From an uncultured Alphaproteobacteria bacterium (GTDB lineage: Bacteria; Pseudomonadota; Alphaproteobacteria; HIMB59), in contig CACNLH010000004.1 of NCBI GenBank assembly GCA_902621205.1, forward strand, positions 1 to 64,000: a stretch of 64,000 nt of DNA, given 5' to 3'. How positions within the stretch are numbered: the stretch's first letter is position 1; each line of letters opens with the position of its first letter. A program made the translations under genes and the position numbers. Below are positions 37,926 to 47,492 of this stretch, in pieces. The notes beneath the pieces are model-generated. The model was not told the origin of the DNA, searched no databases, and saw only the letters and a program-made list of their open reading frames with translations.

Positions 37926-38899
37926 TGCGCCGTGGGGTTGTAGGGTTAGGTATATGGTGCGTAGATACAACTTATAAAATTGACTACCTTCCCGAGAGAG
38001 GCAAGCTTGAGTCTATCAAAGATCAATATCAATGTGTTGGCGGCGGTCCTAATAATGTATTAACAAACTTATCTTCTCTTGGTTTCAAATATAATTTAAT
38101 TGCCATGGGATCAATAGGAAATGATGATAATTCTAAACTTATTAAAAATCATTGTCGAAGTAATGGCATTATTTCAAAATATCTTACAGTTTCATCTAAT
38201 ATCCCAACCTCATATTCTTTGTGCATGTCTGAGAAACAAAATGAAAGAACTTTTCTCTACTATTCTGGAGCAAATGATTTATTAGACATAGATCATTTTA
38301 GATTAAGTAAACTCAACAATTATCCTAAAATTTTATATGTAGGATATCTCAGCCTTTTAGGAAAATTAGATGACTTTAGTGGTAAAGAAACAAGACTTTG
38401 TCAAGTTTTAAAAGAGTCAAGAAGAAAAGATATAATCAATATAATTGATTTAGCATCAAATAATACTCCAAATTTTCAAAAAATTATTTTTAGCGCTCTT
38501 CCTTATACTGACTATCTTTTATTAAATGAAATTGAAGCTCAATTACTTTTTAAAAAACCAATAATAAACTCAAAAAACCAATTGGACAAAAAATTAATTA
38601 TAAAATTATCTTGGAAAATTTTCCAAAAAGGACTTAATAAAGCTTTAGTGATACATAGCCCTCATGAATCACTCTATATCTCTAAAAAAGATATTTATCA
38701 CTCCAAGTCGCCAAAAATTTCAAAAAAGAATATTAAAAATGCTGTTGGTGCGGGGGATGCTTTTTGTGCGGGATTTATTTTCGGAGTGCATGAAGACTGG
38801 GATACTGAGGTTACTCTGAATAAGTCACATGCAGCGGGATCAGCTATGATGAAAATTGACTCATCTTCAGGTAATTTACCTAATATTAAAAAATTATAA
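37925..38899 (+). CDS. PfkB-family carbohydrate kinase
   Basis: Ribokinase-like fold. The N-terminal substrate loop is CVGGGPNNVLTNLSSLGF at about 37-54. The C-terminal NAVGAGDAFCAGFIFG has the catalytic aspartate near 275. Length 324 aa. Coupled to D-lyxose isomerase by TAATG. The substrate may be a ketose such as fructose or tagatose, or a nucleoside. The 3' end overlaps the convergent aldolase-like gene by 6 bp. Confidence 0.85.
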   Translation: MRRGVVGLGIWCVDTTYKIDYLPERGKLESIKDQYQCVGGGPNNVLTNLSSLGFKYNLIAMGSIGNDDNSKLIKNHCRSNGIISKYLTVSSNIPTSYSLCMSEKQNERTFLYYSGANDLLDIDHFRLSKLNNYPKILYVGYLSLLGKLDDFSGKETRLCQVLKESRRKDIINIIDLASNNTPNFQKIIFSALPYTDYLLLNEIEAQLLFKKPIINSKNQLDKKLIIKLSWKIFQKGLNKALVIHSPHESLYISKKDIYHSKSPKISKKNIKNAVGAGDAFCAGFIFGVHEDWDTEVTLNKSHAAGSAMMKIDSSSGNLPNIKKL

Positions 38900-39886
38900 C
38901 TTTAAAATAGGATCAGTTATTTCAAGATCTTTTAAAAGAGCACGGTCCGGACGAATATTATTTATATTTAATTCATTATGATATAATCTTACAGCCTCAT
39001 CAGTTTTTAAGTTTTTTTCAATTACCTCCCTCATTAGTTTTACAAGTAAGATTGGATCTTCTGAGAGGTTTATTTTTCTTCCAAAAAGAGCAACTCTTGC
39101 GCCATAGTTGTAGGCTTTGTTAATTAATTCAAAACAATCACGGGTGGTTCCTTTTTTTCCACCTAATATACCAATAATTAAATTTCCAGGATCATAAGTC
39201 GCCAATTCTTCCATTGCTTTTGGACCATTATAAGCAATCTTCAAAAACAGTGGTCTTTCCTCTATGGTTTGACCTGCAATAGCTTTGATTATGCAATCAT
39301 TAATATATTCACCAAGTTCATTTGATTTTAAACCGATATTTATTGGAGGATTAAATACTTCTAGGAAATGATTAAATTTATAATTGGTTGCTTCGATTCT
39401 AAAGTCTCTATAAGCATTTAACATCGCTAAATCAAAATCTAAATTCTTTGAGAATGTCATTGAAAATAATCCCAAATTTGCAAATTTTGATACAAAGGCA
39501 ATACGCGCAGATTGGAAAGGTCGTGGGTAGGTAGATCTGTAATTACCATTTCTCATTAACCAAATATCCGTTGTATCGTTCATTCGAATAGCAGGTGTAA
39601 CTTTTGAATTACTGAATATTTTTTTTTTAATTAAATCCTCTCCCGTTGACGCAGACATTAACATTATATCTATGAGATTAGATTTAGTCATTGATACCAT
39701 AGCCTGTTTATAATCATTAAGCTTCTTATAAGATTTCAAAATTTTACCCTTATTATTTCTTTTAGGGCCCGGTGTATAAATACCCATTGCCATATCACCG
39801 TCTTTAGCATCCGCTATAATAAAATCTTTGGGTTTAAAAATTTGTTTTTTAATCTTTCTTAATTTTGTCTCTAATGATTTATTCAT
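38894..39886 (-). CDS. Aldolase-like TIM-barrel protein (DeoC/FbaB/LacD-type), tentative
   Basis: No precise family is certain. The pattern suggests a class I (Schiff-base) aldolase: FIIADAKDGDMAMGIYTPGP at the N-terminus, LIDIMLMSASTGEDL, FLEVFNPPINIG, then PLFLKIAYNGPKAMEELATYDPGNLIIGILGGKKGTTRDCFELINKAYNYGARVALFGRKI. The last is a phosphate-binding-like glycine loop at the end of a barrel, and LKIAYNGP offers a candidate catalytic lysine. Length 330 aa. It lies within a pentose/ketose gene set, between a PfkB kinase and xylulokinase, where cleavage of a phosphorylated ketose would make sense. Function inferred. Confidence 0.5.
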   Translation of the reverse strand: MNKSLETKLRKIKKQIFKPKDFIIADAKDGDMAMGIYTPGPKRNNKGKILKSYKKLNDYKQAMVSMTKSNLIDIMLMSASTGEDLIKKKIFSNSKVTPAIRMNDTTDIWLMRNGNYRSTYPRPFQSARIAFVSKFANLGLFSMTFSKNLDFDLAMLNAYRDFRIEATNYKFNHFLEVFNPPINIGLKSNELGEYINDCIIKAIAGQTIEERPLFLKIAYNGPKAMEELATYDPGNLIIGILGGKKGTTRDCFELINKAYNYGARVALFGRKINLSEDPILLVKLMREVIEKNLKTDEAVRLYHNELNINNIRPDRALLKDLEITDPILKL

Positions 39887-39960
39887 TATATTAAAACTTT
39901 ATCATCAAATTTCTCACAGTATAAATAGAAAATTTTTTTAAAGATTGTATAGTTATAATC

Positions 39961-41406
39961 ATGTATTTAGGGATTGATCTTGGAACTTCATCAATGAAAT
40001 GCTTAGTCATTGGTGAGGAACAGGAAATTATACACAGTGTATCGAGTGATGATATACCTTTATCTAACCCTAAAAGTGGATGGTCTGAACAAGATCCATC
40101 CTCTTGGATAGTTGCTCTTGATCAATGTATGTTAAGATTAAAAGAAAAAATCAATATCAACGATATAAATTCAGTCTCTTTTTCAGGGCATATGCATGGT
40201 GCTACTTGTATAAATAAAGATTATGAAATAATCAGACCCTGTATACTTTGGAATGATACAAGAAGCCATCAAGAGTGTTCAGAGATAATGACTGATAAAT
40301 CTGTTATGGATATAGCTGGAAACATTGCAATGCCAGGTTTCACAGCACCAAAAGTTTTATGGATTAAAAGAAATGAAAATAAAAATTTTAATAAAATCTA
40401 TAAGGCTCTTTTGCCTAAAGATTACCTAAGATTTTACTTAACAGGAGAATTTTTTAGCGATTTATCTGATGCTTCTGGGACTTATTGGTTGGACGTAGAA
40501 AAAAGAGATTGGTCTACAAGATTACTTGAAGCGAGCTCAATGAATATATCACAAATGCCAAATGTTTGTGAGGGCACTGATCAAACTGGTATTATAAAAA
40601 AGGATATAGCTGAGAAATATGGCTTCAATATGAAATGCAAGGTTTACGGTGGAGCAGGAGATAATGCTGCTGCTGCGGTCGGCTTAGGATTGTATGAAGA
40701 GGGTGATGCATCAATATCACTAGGTACTTCTGGCGTGATATTTGGGTCCACAAAGAAATTCTTAAAAAATTATGATGATGCAATACACTCTTTTTGCCAT
40801 TGTTTGCCGAATACTTGGCATCTCATGTCAGTAATGCTTTCTTGCACCTCAAATATTAATTGGTTTATAAATACATTTAATTCTTCAATTGATGAAATTA
40901 CAAAGTTTTTAAAAGAGTCTATTAGTTCTGATATTTCAATGAGCAACTCACCCTATTACTTACCTTATTTGACAGGAGAAAGAACTCCATTAAACGACCC
41001 ACACATTCGAGCAAGTTTTCATAATATGGGGATCGAAACAGATAAAAATACACTTGTTTATAGTTTAATTGAAGGTATTTCTTTTGGTCTTTTTGATAAC
41101 TACCAAGCTCTTTCAAAAACTGGCATAAAATTAAATAATTTATTTGTAATTGGTGGCGGATCAAAAAATAAAGAATGGATTAAACTGTTAGCATCAATAC
41201 TTGATAGAGATCTAGCTATTACAGAAGCATCAGATGCTATGGCTGCTTATGGTGCCGCAAGGTTGGCATATCTCGGATTTAATAATCTTAAACATCAAGA
41301 TGTATTAAAGCCACCCTTAGTTAAAGAAATAATAAAAAAAAATAACAATACAAAATCAATACTTAAAGATCGCTTTGATAGTTGGAAGAAATATTATGTT
41401 AAATAG
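39961..41406 (+). CDS. xylB: Xylulokinase
   Basis: FGGY kinase, D-xylulose to xylulose 5-phosphate. It starts MYLGIDLGTSSMKCLVI, with SGHMHGATCINKDYEIIRPCILWNDTRSHQEC, MPGFTAPKVLWIKR, LLPKDYLRFYLTGEFFSDLSDASGTYWLDVEKRDWS and ISLGTSGVIF, all closely matching E. coli XylB. GERTPLNDPH and FVIGGGSKNKEW are in the C-terminal domain. Length 481 aa is standard. It is divergent from the aldolase-like gene (74 bp) and followed 17 bp on by frcK. Confidence 0.93.
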   Translation: MYLGIDLGTSSMKCLVIGEEQEIIHSVSSDDIPLSNPKSGWSEQDPSSWIVALDQCMLRLKEKININDINSVSFSGHMHGATCINKDYEIIRPCILWNDTRSHQECSEIMTDKSVMDIAGNIAMPGFTAPKVLWIKRNENKNFNKIYKALLPKDYLRFYLTGEFFSDLSDASGTYWLDVEKRDWSTRLLEASSMNISQMPNVCEGTDQTGIIKKDIAEKYGFNMKCKVYGGAGDNAAAAVGLGLYEEGDASISLGTSGVIFGSTKKFLKNYDDAIHSFCHCLPNTWHLMSVMLSCTSNINWFINTFNSSIDEITKFLKESISSDISMSNSPYYLPYLTGERTPLNDPHIRASFHNMGIETDKNTLVYSLIEGISFGLFDNYQALSKTGIKLNNLFVIGGGSKNKEWIKLLASILDRDLAITEASDAMAAYGAARLAYLGFNNLKHQDVLKPPLVKEIIKKNNNTKSILKDRFDSWKKYYVK

Positions 41407-41423
41407 TTTTTCTTAAAAAAATA

Positions 41424-42053
41424 ATGTCAATATTATCTTATGATCAACTTATAATATCAGTTTCAGATCACATTGATAATGATGATAAAAACCGTTATTT
41501 TATTGCTCTTTCTGGCCCTCCTGCCTCTGGCAAAAGTACTATATCTGAAAATTTAGCAAAAGACCTTAGTGCAAAGGGATATCACTCTAGTATTCTTCAA
41601 ATGGACGGTTTTCACTACGATGACCTAATTTTAAAAGAGAAAAAACTTTTATCAAAAAAAGGAGCACCAGAAACATTTGACGTTATGGGTTTAATTAACT
41701 TTGTATCTAGATTGCATAAAGAAGACGAGGTTGTAATACCAATTTTTGATCGATCATTAGAATTATCAAGATCCTCAGCAGTTATAATTTCAAAAAATAC
41801 TAAAGTAATTATAGTTGAGGGAAATTATGTCCTTTTAAATTCCTACCCTTGGAGCGAGTTACATAAATTTTTTAATACAACTATAATGATAAATTGTGAA
41901 AAAAAAATTTTAGAAAAAAGATTAATTGAACGATGGAAAAACTTCAATTTACCAAAACAAGAGATTGATGAAAAAGTATATAAAAACGATCTCCCTAATG
42001 GAGTAAATGTTTTAAAAAATAGTATTGGAGCTGAGTATATTCTTGAAAATTAA
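41424..42053 (+). CDS. frcK: FrcK-like P-loop sugar/nucleoside kinase
   Basis: Uridine-kinase/PanK-like P-loop kinase. The Walker A motif is ALSGPPASGKSTISENLA at about 29-46, with ILQMDGFHYDD and VIIVEGNYVLL following. The Rhizobium frcBCAK fructose operon has a kinase of this type. Here it faces the frcBCA-like transporter convergently, with a 4-bp overlap of stop regions against frcA. Length 209 aa. Its substrate in vivo (fructose or another sugar) is uncertain. It is probably co-transcribed with xylB. Confidence 0.72.
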   Translation: MSILSYDQLIISVSDHIDNDDKNRYFIALSGPPASGKSTISENLAKDLSAKGYHSSILQMDGFHYDDLILKEKKLLSKKGAPETFDVMGLINFVSRLHKEDEVVIPIFDRSLELSRSSAVIISKNTKVIIVEGNYVLLNSYPWSELHKFFNTTIMINCEKKILEKRLIERWKNFNLPKQEIDEKVYKNDLPNGVNVLKNSIGAEYILEN

Positions 42054-42814
42054 TTTAGTGGAGGTTCTTTAGCTCCAGTCATAAATGCAACAGCATCTGA
42101 CATTTCATATTTTTTTGGATCAATAACACAGAGTCTAGTGCCTAATCGATGTACATGAATTCTATCTGCAACTTCAAATACGTGGGGCATATTGTGAGAA
42201 ATTAAAATAATAGGTATTCCTCTTGCTCTAACTTCTCCGATTAACTCTAATACTCTTCTACTTTCTTTTACACCCAAGGCGGCGGTGGGTTCATCCATAA
42301 TTACTACCTTAGTTCCAAAAGAGGTAGCGCGAGCAACGGCTACACCTTGTCTTTGTCCTCCAGATAGTGTTTCGACAAGTTGGTTAATGTTTTGAATAGT
42401 TAAGAGACCAAGATCAGAGAGTCTTTTTCTTGCTTCTTCTGCCATAGCTTTTTGATCAAGAAATTTCAAAATTCTTCCCATAAATCCTTTTTGTCTAATT
42501 TCTCTGCCTAAAAACATATTATCTGTGATTGATAAAGCTGGAGAGAGCGCGAGGTTCTGGTAAACAGTTTCAATACCTAACTTTCTAGCTTCAATAGGAG
42601 AGGTAAAAGAAACCTTATTTCCATCTAATTGAATTTCACCACTATCTGGAATTACTGCACCACAAAGAGCTTTAATCAATGTTGATTTTCCGGCACCATT
42701 GTCACCAATTACTCCTAAAACTTCACCTGGGTATAATTCAAGATCAGCATTATCTAACGCTACTACTTTTCCATATTTTTTTGACAGTTTTTTTGCAACA
42801 AGAACCGGATCCAT
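42050..42814 (-). CDS. frcA: Sugar ABC transporter ATP-binding protein (FrcA-like)
   Basis: Single-domain ABC ATPase. Walker A is GDNGAGKSTLIKAL, the signature VETLSGGQRQGVAVARA and Walker B VVIMDEPTAALG, with the H-loop in ISHNMPHVFEVADR. The ORF track's longer start (42892) would add a non-homologous N-terminal stretch overlapping frcC. The proper ATG is 42814, giving 254 aa and MDPVLVAKKLSKKYG. That ATG overlaps the frcC stop by one base (TAATG). Part of frcB-frcC-frcA. Confidence 0.9.
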   Translation of the reverse strand: MDPVLVAKKLSKKYGKVVALDNADLELYPGEVLGVIGDNGAGKSTLIKALCGAVIPDSGEIQLDGNKVSFTSPIEARKLGIETVYQNLALSPALSITDNMFLGREIRQKGFMGRILKFLDQKAMAEEARKRLSDLGLLTIQNINQLVETLSGGQRQGVAVARATSFGTKVVIMDEPTAALGVKESRRVLELIGEVRARGIPIILISHNMPHVFEVADRIHVHRLGTRLCVIDPKKYEMSDAVAFMTGAKEPPLN

Positions 42815-43908
42815 TAGTTTGACACCTTTCTTATCCATTGATCTATTCCAACGGCTACAATTATAAGACAACCTAAAGCAAATCGCTGCCATAAAACATC
42901 CAAGCCCGCTATTGATAATCCAGAACTAAAAACTCCCACAATTAACGCTCCAAATAGAGAGCCAATTATTGTTCCCCTTCCTCCAAATAGTGAGGTTCCT
43001 CCAATAACAACAGCAGTAATTGAGTCTAAGTTACCCTCATAGAAACTTGTAGGTGATACTGAACCAACTCTACCTATTGAAACCCAAGCTCCAATTGCAA
43101 CTACAAATCCTGCCACTGCATATATTGAAACAAGCATTCTATCTGTTCTAATACCTGAGAGTTCCGCAGCTTCTTTATCATCACCAATTGCATAAACATG
43201 TCTGCCCCATGCTGTTCTGTTAAGTAAAAACCATAAAAAAATGAAAATGCCAATCATAAGGAAAGCACCATATGTAAATACAAAGCCTCCAAGATTAATT
43301 CTTTCTCCCCAAAAATGTAAAAGAGGTGCATTTACTTCAATGTCAGAGCTTCTAATAGATTGAGACCCGGTAAAAAAGATCACTAAAGCAAAGAATATGT
43401 TCCAAGTTCCCAATGTAACAATAAATGGAGGCAATCTTAATCTTGTAACTAATAATCCATTGAATGCTCCTGTCGCAACACCTGATATCATTCCAACAAG
43501 AATAGCAGGTAATGTAGGTATGCCCATTTCGACAGAAAGTTTACCCATAAAAACTGATGCCAAAACCATCATAGCAGCAACACTTAGGTCAATACCAGCA
43601 GTGAGAATAATTAGCGTCTGAGCAGCTGCAAGTATCCCAACGATTGTAACTTGTTGAACAATTAAAGATAAATTGAAAGCAGAGAAAAATTTTCCTCCAG
43701 CTATAAAACCGAAAGCGATAACGCTTAAAATCAAAATTATAACAGGAACTATAGTTGGGTTACCATGAAGAAAATGTTGAATTTTTTTTAGTGTGGTCTG
43801 TTCACCTAAATCAAATGAGTGATGATCTTGATCTTTCTCACCGATATCAGTTGTAAATTTAGGTTGATCCTTTAAATCTTTAGAAATGTCATCAGAAATT
43901 TTATTCAT
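42814..43908 (-). CDS. frcC: Sugar ABC transporter permease (FrcC-like)
   Basis: RbsC/FrcC-type membrane permease with about eight to ten hydrophobic segments. Diagnostic pieces are IILTAGIDLSVAAMMVLASV, LPPFIVTLGTWNIFFALVIF, AWGRHVYAIGDDKEAAELSGIRTDR (the coupling loop that meets the ATPase) and AVVIGGTSLFGGRGTIIGSLFGALIVG. Length 364 aa with a hydrophilic N-terminal tail of about 50 residues. It follows frcB after a strong hairpin and is translationally coupled to frcA. Confidence 0.9.
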   Translation of the reverse strand: MNKISDDISKDLKDQPKFTTDIGEKDQDHHSFDLGEQTTLKKIQHFLHGNPTIVPVIILILSVIAFGFIAGGKFFSAFNLSLIVQQVTIVGILAAAQTLIILTAGIDLSVAAMMVLASVFMGKLSVEMGIPTLPAILVGMISGVATGAFNGLLVTRLRLPPFIVTLGTWNIFFALVIFFTGSQSIRSSDIEVNAPLLHFWGERINLGGFVFTYGAFLMIGIFIFLWFLLNRTAWGRHVYAIGDDKEAAELSGIRTDRMLVSIYAVAGFVVAIGAWVSIGRVGSVSPTSFYEGNLDSITAVVIGGTSLFGGRGTIIGSLFGALIVGVFSSGLSIAGLDVLWQRFALGCLIIVAVGIDQWIRKVSN

Positions 43909-43925
43909 ATTAAAAATGCAAAAGT

Positions 43926-43951
43926 TTCAGGGCAGAATAATCTGCCCTGAA
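43926..43951 (-). terminator. Hairpin between frcB and frcC
   Basis: A perfect 11-bp stem, TTCAGGGCAGA/TCTGCCCTGAA, closes a 4-base loop. It lies 17 bases past the frcB stop and 18 bases before the frcC start. Only a weak T-run follows on the minus strand. It would act as an attenuator or 3' stabiliser, making binding protein more abundant than permease. Confidence 0.65.
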
Positions 43952-43967
43952 CAATAAAATTATTGGA

Positions 43968-45002
43968 TTAACCCCAACATCTGTCCATACCTTCTTTGAC
44001 ACTAATTGATGGAACTCCGCTAGCAGCATTATCTGTAACTAAGTTCACACCAGTGTTAAAGAAGTCAAGACCTGGAGTATTTTCAGGCTTTGATCCATCT
44101 TCAGCCCAAGCTTTAATAGCTTCAACACCTAAAGAAGCCATTAATAATGGGTATTGTTGAGATGTAGCACCAATGATACCTCTTTCAACATCAGCTACAC
44201 CTGGGCAACCTCCGTCAACTGAAGCAATGAGAACACTACCATCATCTTTACCAACTGCTTTTAACGCCTCATAAGCACCAACAGCTGCTGGCTCATTAAT
44301 AGTGTAAACAACGTTTATGTCTGGATCTTTTTGAAGACATTTTTCCATTGCAGTTCTTCCACCTTCTTCGTTACCGTTTGTAACTTCATTACAGATAATT
44401 CTTGGATCATCTTCATCTCCCCATCTGGAAACATCTTTTACATCGATTCCAAATCCAGTTAAGAAACCTTGATCTCTAAGAACACCAACAGATGGTTGAC
44501 TCTCGTTAAGGTCTAACATTGCAATTTTGGCATTAGCAGCATCTGCTCCTAACTTTGCAGCAACCCATGCTCCACCTAATTCACCTGCCTTGAAGTTATC
44601 AGTTGCAAAAGTTGAGTCTGCAGCTGTAATTGGCTCTAGTGGTGTGTCAAGAGCAATGACTAATAAACCATTGTCTTGAGCATTTTTTAATGGAGTAACA
44701 ATAGCTTTTGTGTCAGATGCAGCGATTAAAATACCTTTTGCACCTGAAGCAATACAAGTCTCAATAGCTCTTACTTGAGTCTCATGGTCACCATCAACTT
44801 TACCCGCAAAGAATGATAATTTGACACCTAATTCATTAGCTCTCGCCTCTGCACCTTCTTTCATCTTAACGAAGAAAGGATTGATGTCTGTTTTTGTAAT
44901 TAAGCAAGCTTCAACAGCATGGCTTCCTGCTTTTGCTGGCATTGTAGCAAAAGTAAAAGCAACTGCCATAAGTGAAGCTAGAACTAGAGATAATTTTCTC
45001 AT
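43968..45002 (-). CDS. frcB: Periplasmic sugar-binding protein (FrcB-like)
   Basis: Type I periplasmic binding protein. A signal peptide is visible ([25 protein letters not shown]), followed by [30 protein letters not shown]. Conserved ligand/hinge pieces are [38 protein letters not shown] and [12 protein letters not shown]. Length 344 aa. It resembles rhizobial FrcB for fructose/ribose/mannose, though the ligand is inference. A strong RBS AGGAGG precedes the ATG. Low in lysine compared with neighbours, as usual for abundant exported proteins. Confidence 0.88.
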   Translation of the reverse strand: MRKLSLVLASLMAVAFTFATMPAKAGSHAVEACLITKTDINPFFVKMKEGAEARANELGVKLSFFAGKVDGDHETQVRAIETCIASGAKGILIAASDTKAIVTPLKNAQDNGLLVIALDTPLEPITAADSTFATDNFKAGELGGAWVAAKLGADAANAKIAMLDLNESQPSVGVLRDQGFLTGFGIDVKDVSRWGDEDDPRIICNEVTNGNEEGGRTAMEKCLQKDPDINVVYTINEPAAVGAYEALKAVGKDDGSVLIASVDGGCPGVADVERGIIGATSQQYPLLMASLGVEAIKAWAEDGSKPENTPGLDFFNTGVNLVTDNAASGVPSISVKEGMDRCWG

Positions 45003-45031
45003 AGTTATTTCCTCCTATATATAGTCATAAC

Positions 45032-45048
45032 AACAATATCCTATTGTT
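45032..45048. promoter_or_regulatory. 17-bp palindrome upstream of frcB, candidate operator
   Basis: AACAATA-TCC-TATTGTT is a perfect inverted repeat 30-46 bases before the frcB ATG and about 17 bases upstream of its RBS. Its placement suits a LacI- or ROK-type repressor site. It could also fold as a weak hairpin after the upstream FGGY kinase gene. Confidence 0.45.
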
Positions 45049-45078
45049 ATGCTAACTTACTAGTTAAATTTTAATTTT

Positions 45079-46554
45079 TTAGTCTTGATTTTTAATGAAA
45101 TGTTTATCTACGATATCTTTCCATAAGTTATAGGAGTTTCTTGTAATCTCATTATTACCGGGGCTAATTACTGAACTTTTTACTTTAAAATCTCTCAAAT
45201 CGTCCAAATTTTTAAAATTATGAAAATATTGCATCCCAAAAAGTAAGGCTCCATAGGAAGACATATCTTCCATTTCAGGAATAGTTAAATCAATTTCTAA
45301 TAGGTCACTAATTATTTGAAGAAAAAACCTATTTTTTATCATTCCACCATCAATAGATAAACTTTTTAAATCCAAATTTCTCGATTTCTTCATAGTTTCT
45401 AAATATACCACCATTTGATAAGCAACTGACTCTAATCCAGCTCTAACTAAATGATTTCTATTTGTTGATGCACTGATACCAAAGAAAGCAGCTCTTGCGT
45501 TAGATTTCCAAAATGGTGGACCCAGTCCAGAGAAAGCAGGAATGAAACACACTCCATTACTATCTTTTTCTTTTTTTGAATAGATTTCACTTTCGCTAGC
45601 TGTTTCAATTAAATTTAAACTATTCTTTAACCATGAGATTGTTCCTCCAGCAAAAGAATTCAAGCACTCTAATGCATAAATATTTTCTTTATCACTTGTG
45701 AAAGCAAGTGAGGTAAGTGAATTTTCATCAATTACCATTTCATTGCCAATATTTGTTTGAATATTAAAACCTGTTCCAGTTGTAATTTTCGTATCACCTT
45801 TATTAAAACAAAAATTAGCAAAAAGTGATGCTTGTGCATCACCAGCTACTCCAATTATTTGTATTGGATTTTTGAAAGCTTTATTAAAATCACTCTCTCC
45901 AAATATCTCTGAGCTTTTAATTATTTTTGGAAAATTGAGATTTGTACCATCAAAAATATTTAACAATTCATCATCCCAAGAATTATTCAAACAATTAAAT
46001 AATAAAGTTCTTGATGCATTGGTTGTGTCTGTGACATATGAACTAAAGTTTGTGAGTCGGTAAATTAGATATGTCTCAATTGTCCCAAATAAAATATCAC
46101 CGTTATCAATCTTCGATTTAATTTCTAATTTGTTGTTATATAGCCATTTAAATTTACTTCCCGAAAAAAATGTATTTGGTTTGAGACCTGTTTTAGTAAG
46201 AATTTCATCACTTTTTGATACATTTTTCAGAATATCTTCACAAATTTTTTGACCTCTAGTACATTGCCAAACAACTGCATTATGTATTGGCTTCCCGTCC
46301 TTTTTGCTAAAAAGAGTAAATGTTTCTCTCTGATTAGTCAGACTAATGAACTTGGGATTAGGTATTATTTCAGATGCATCTTTAATTAAGTCAAGTAAGT
46401 TTTGATAAATCTCCTCTAAATCGTGCTCAATATATCCTTCTTCTGTAATTATTTGGCGATGTTCTTTTTGAAATCTTTTTATTGTTTCTAATTTTTCATT
46501 AAATACAAGAACTGTTGTAGAAGATGTGCTTGAGTCAATAGTCAGATAGCTCAT
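45079..46554 (-). CDS. FGGY-family carbohydrate kinase, glycerol-kinase-like
   Basis: ATP-dependent sugar or polyol kinase. It starts MSYLTIDSSTSSTTVLVFNEK, with SLTNQRETFTLFSKKDGKPIHNAVVWQCTRG. The latter is near the GlpK pattern TNQRETt..WDk.TGkPl.nAivWqdrRt, but QCTRG differs. ATP-site ITTGTGFNIQTN and SIDGGMIKNRFFLQI are in the second half. Length 491 aa. It overlaps the transketolase C-subunit gene by 4 bp, so its substrate may be a ketose feeding the pentose phosphate pathway rather than glycerol. Not decidable here. Confidence 0.8.
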   Translation of the reverse strand: MSYLTIDSSTSSTTVLVFNEKLETIKRFQKEHRQIITEEGYIEHDLEEIYQNLLDLIKDASEIIPNPKFISLTNQRETFTLFSKKDGKPIHNAVVWQCTRGQKICEDILKNVSKSDEILTKTGLKPNTFFSGSKFKWLYNNKLEIKSKIDNGDILFGTIETYLIYRLTNFSSYVTDTTNASRTLLFNCLNNSWDDELLNIFDGTNLNFPKIIKSSEIFGESDFNKAFKNPIQIIGVAGDAQASLFANFCFNKGDTKITTGTGFNIQTNIGNEMVIDENSLTSLAFTSDKENIYALECLNSFAGGTISWLKNSLNLIETASESEIYSKKEKDSNGVCFIPAFSGLGPPFWKSNARAAFFGISASTNRNHLVRAGLESVAYQMVVYLETMKKSRNLDLKSLSIDGGMIKNRFFLQIISDLLEIDLTIPEMEDMSSYGALLFGMQYFHNFKNLDDLRDFKVKSSVISPGNNEITRNSYNLWKDIVDKHFIKNQD

Positions 46555-47492
46555 TTATTCAGTAAATCCTTAGATATTTCAACTATCTTCTCTGGGCTCA
46601 TATTATAGTAATCTAACACATCAGATTGAGATCCATTAATCATATATTCATCAGGGATTCCAAGTATTTTGAGGTTTGTATCTATATTGTTTTGAGCAAT
46701 TAAGTTTGCACAGCATTCTCCAAGCCCCCCAAATATACTATGTTCTTCTATAGTTAAGATCGCTTTGGAGTTTTTAGAAAATTCTAAAAATGTATCTTCA
46801 TCAAAGGGCTTTATTGTATGCATACTAATAATAGAACAATGAATGTTGTTTTCTTTTAAAATTTCATAAGCTAAATATGCTCGTTGTAAAGTTTCACCAG
46901 TTGCAATTATTGTTAAATCCTCTCCCTTTTTGACCAAAATAGATTTTCCAATTTTAAATTTTGTACCTGGAGGATGAATATCCATCATTGGTTTTTTTCC
47001 ATACCTAATGTAAAGAGGTTGATTATAAGAAACAGCCTGTTTAATAACCTCTGATGCTTCAAAGTTATCTGCAGGTGCGACTATTGTCATGTTATTTATT
47101 GTTCTTAATGTAGCAAAATCATGAATTGAGTGATGTGTTGACCCAAGCTGCCCATAACTTATCCCTGCACTGATCCCAATTAATGTAACATTACAGTTAG
47201 AATAGGCGACATCATTCTTTATCTGCTCTAAAGATCTAGCAGTTAAAAAACTTGCAGGTGATACCCCAAATACAATCTTTCCCCCAGCAGCTAACCCCGC
47301 TGAAACTCCCACTAAATTCTGCTCAGCTATACCTACTTCAATGATTTGGTCAGGCAATTCTCTACCAAAAGGGACTAATTTTCCAGATCCCCTTGAGTCA
47401 CTTGTTACAACTATAATGTCCTTATTTTTTTTCGCTTCATACATTAATGTCTCAGAAAAGATCTCAAGGTTAGGTTTACCAATTTTATTCAT
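46551..47492 (-). CDS. Transketolase, C-terminal subunit
   Basis: Pyrimidine-binding plus C-terminal domain of a split transketolase. ELPDQIIEVGIAEQNLVGVSAGLAAGGKIVFG carries the catalytic glutamate of the Pyr domain. GSTHHSIHDFATLRTINNMTIVAPADNFEA follows, and the C-terminal domain has SMHTIKPFD and EEHSIFGGLGE. Length 313 aa is typical of split C-subunits. It overlaps the N-subunit gene by 8 bp and the FGGY kinase gene by 4 bp, forming one translational unit. Confidence 0.93.
   Translation of the reverse strand: MNKIGKPNLEIFSETLMYEAKKNKDIIVVTSDSRGSGKLVPFGRELPDQIIEVGIAEQNLVGVSAGLAAGGKIVFGVSPASFLTARSLEQIKNDVAYSNCNVTLIGISAGISYGQLGSTHHSIHDFATLRTINNMTIVAPADNFEASEVIKQAVSYNQPLYIRYGKKPMMDIHPPGTKFKIGKSILVKKGEDLTIIATGETLQRAYLAYEILKENNIHCSIISMHTIKPFDEDTFLEFSKNSKAILTIEEHSIFGGLGECCANLIAQNNIDTNLKILGIPDEYMINGSQSDVLDYYNMSPEKIVEISKDLLNK

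Noticed and set aside
42815-42892. Longer frcA start overlapping frcC by 79 bp
   Set aside because: The extra residues are out-of-frame translation of the frcC 3' end; ATG at 42814 overlaps the frcC stop and starts the conserved ABC domain.
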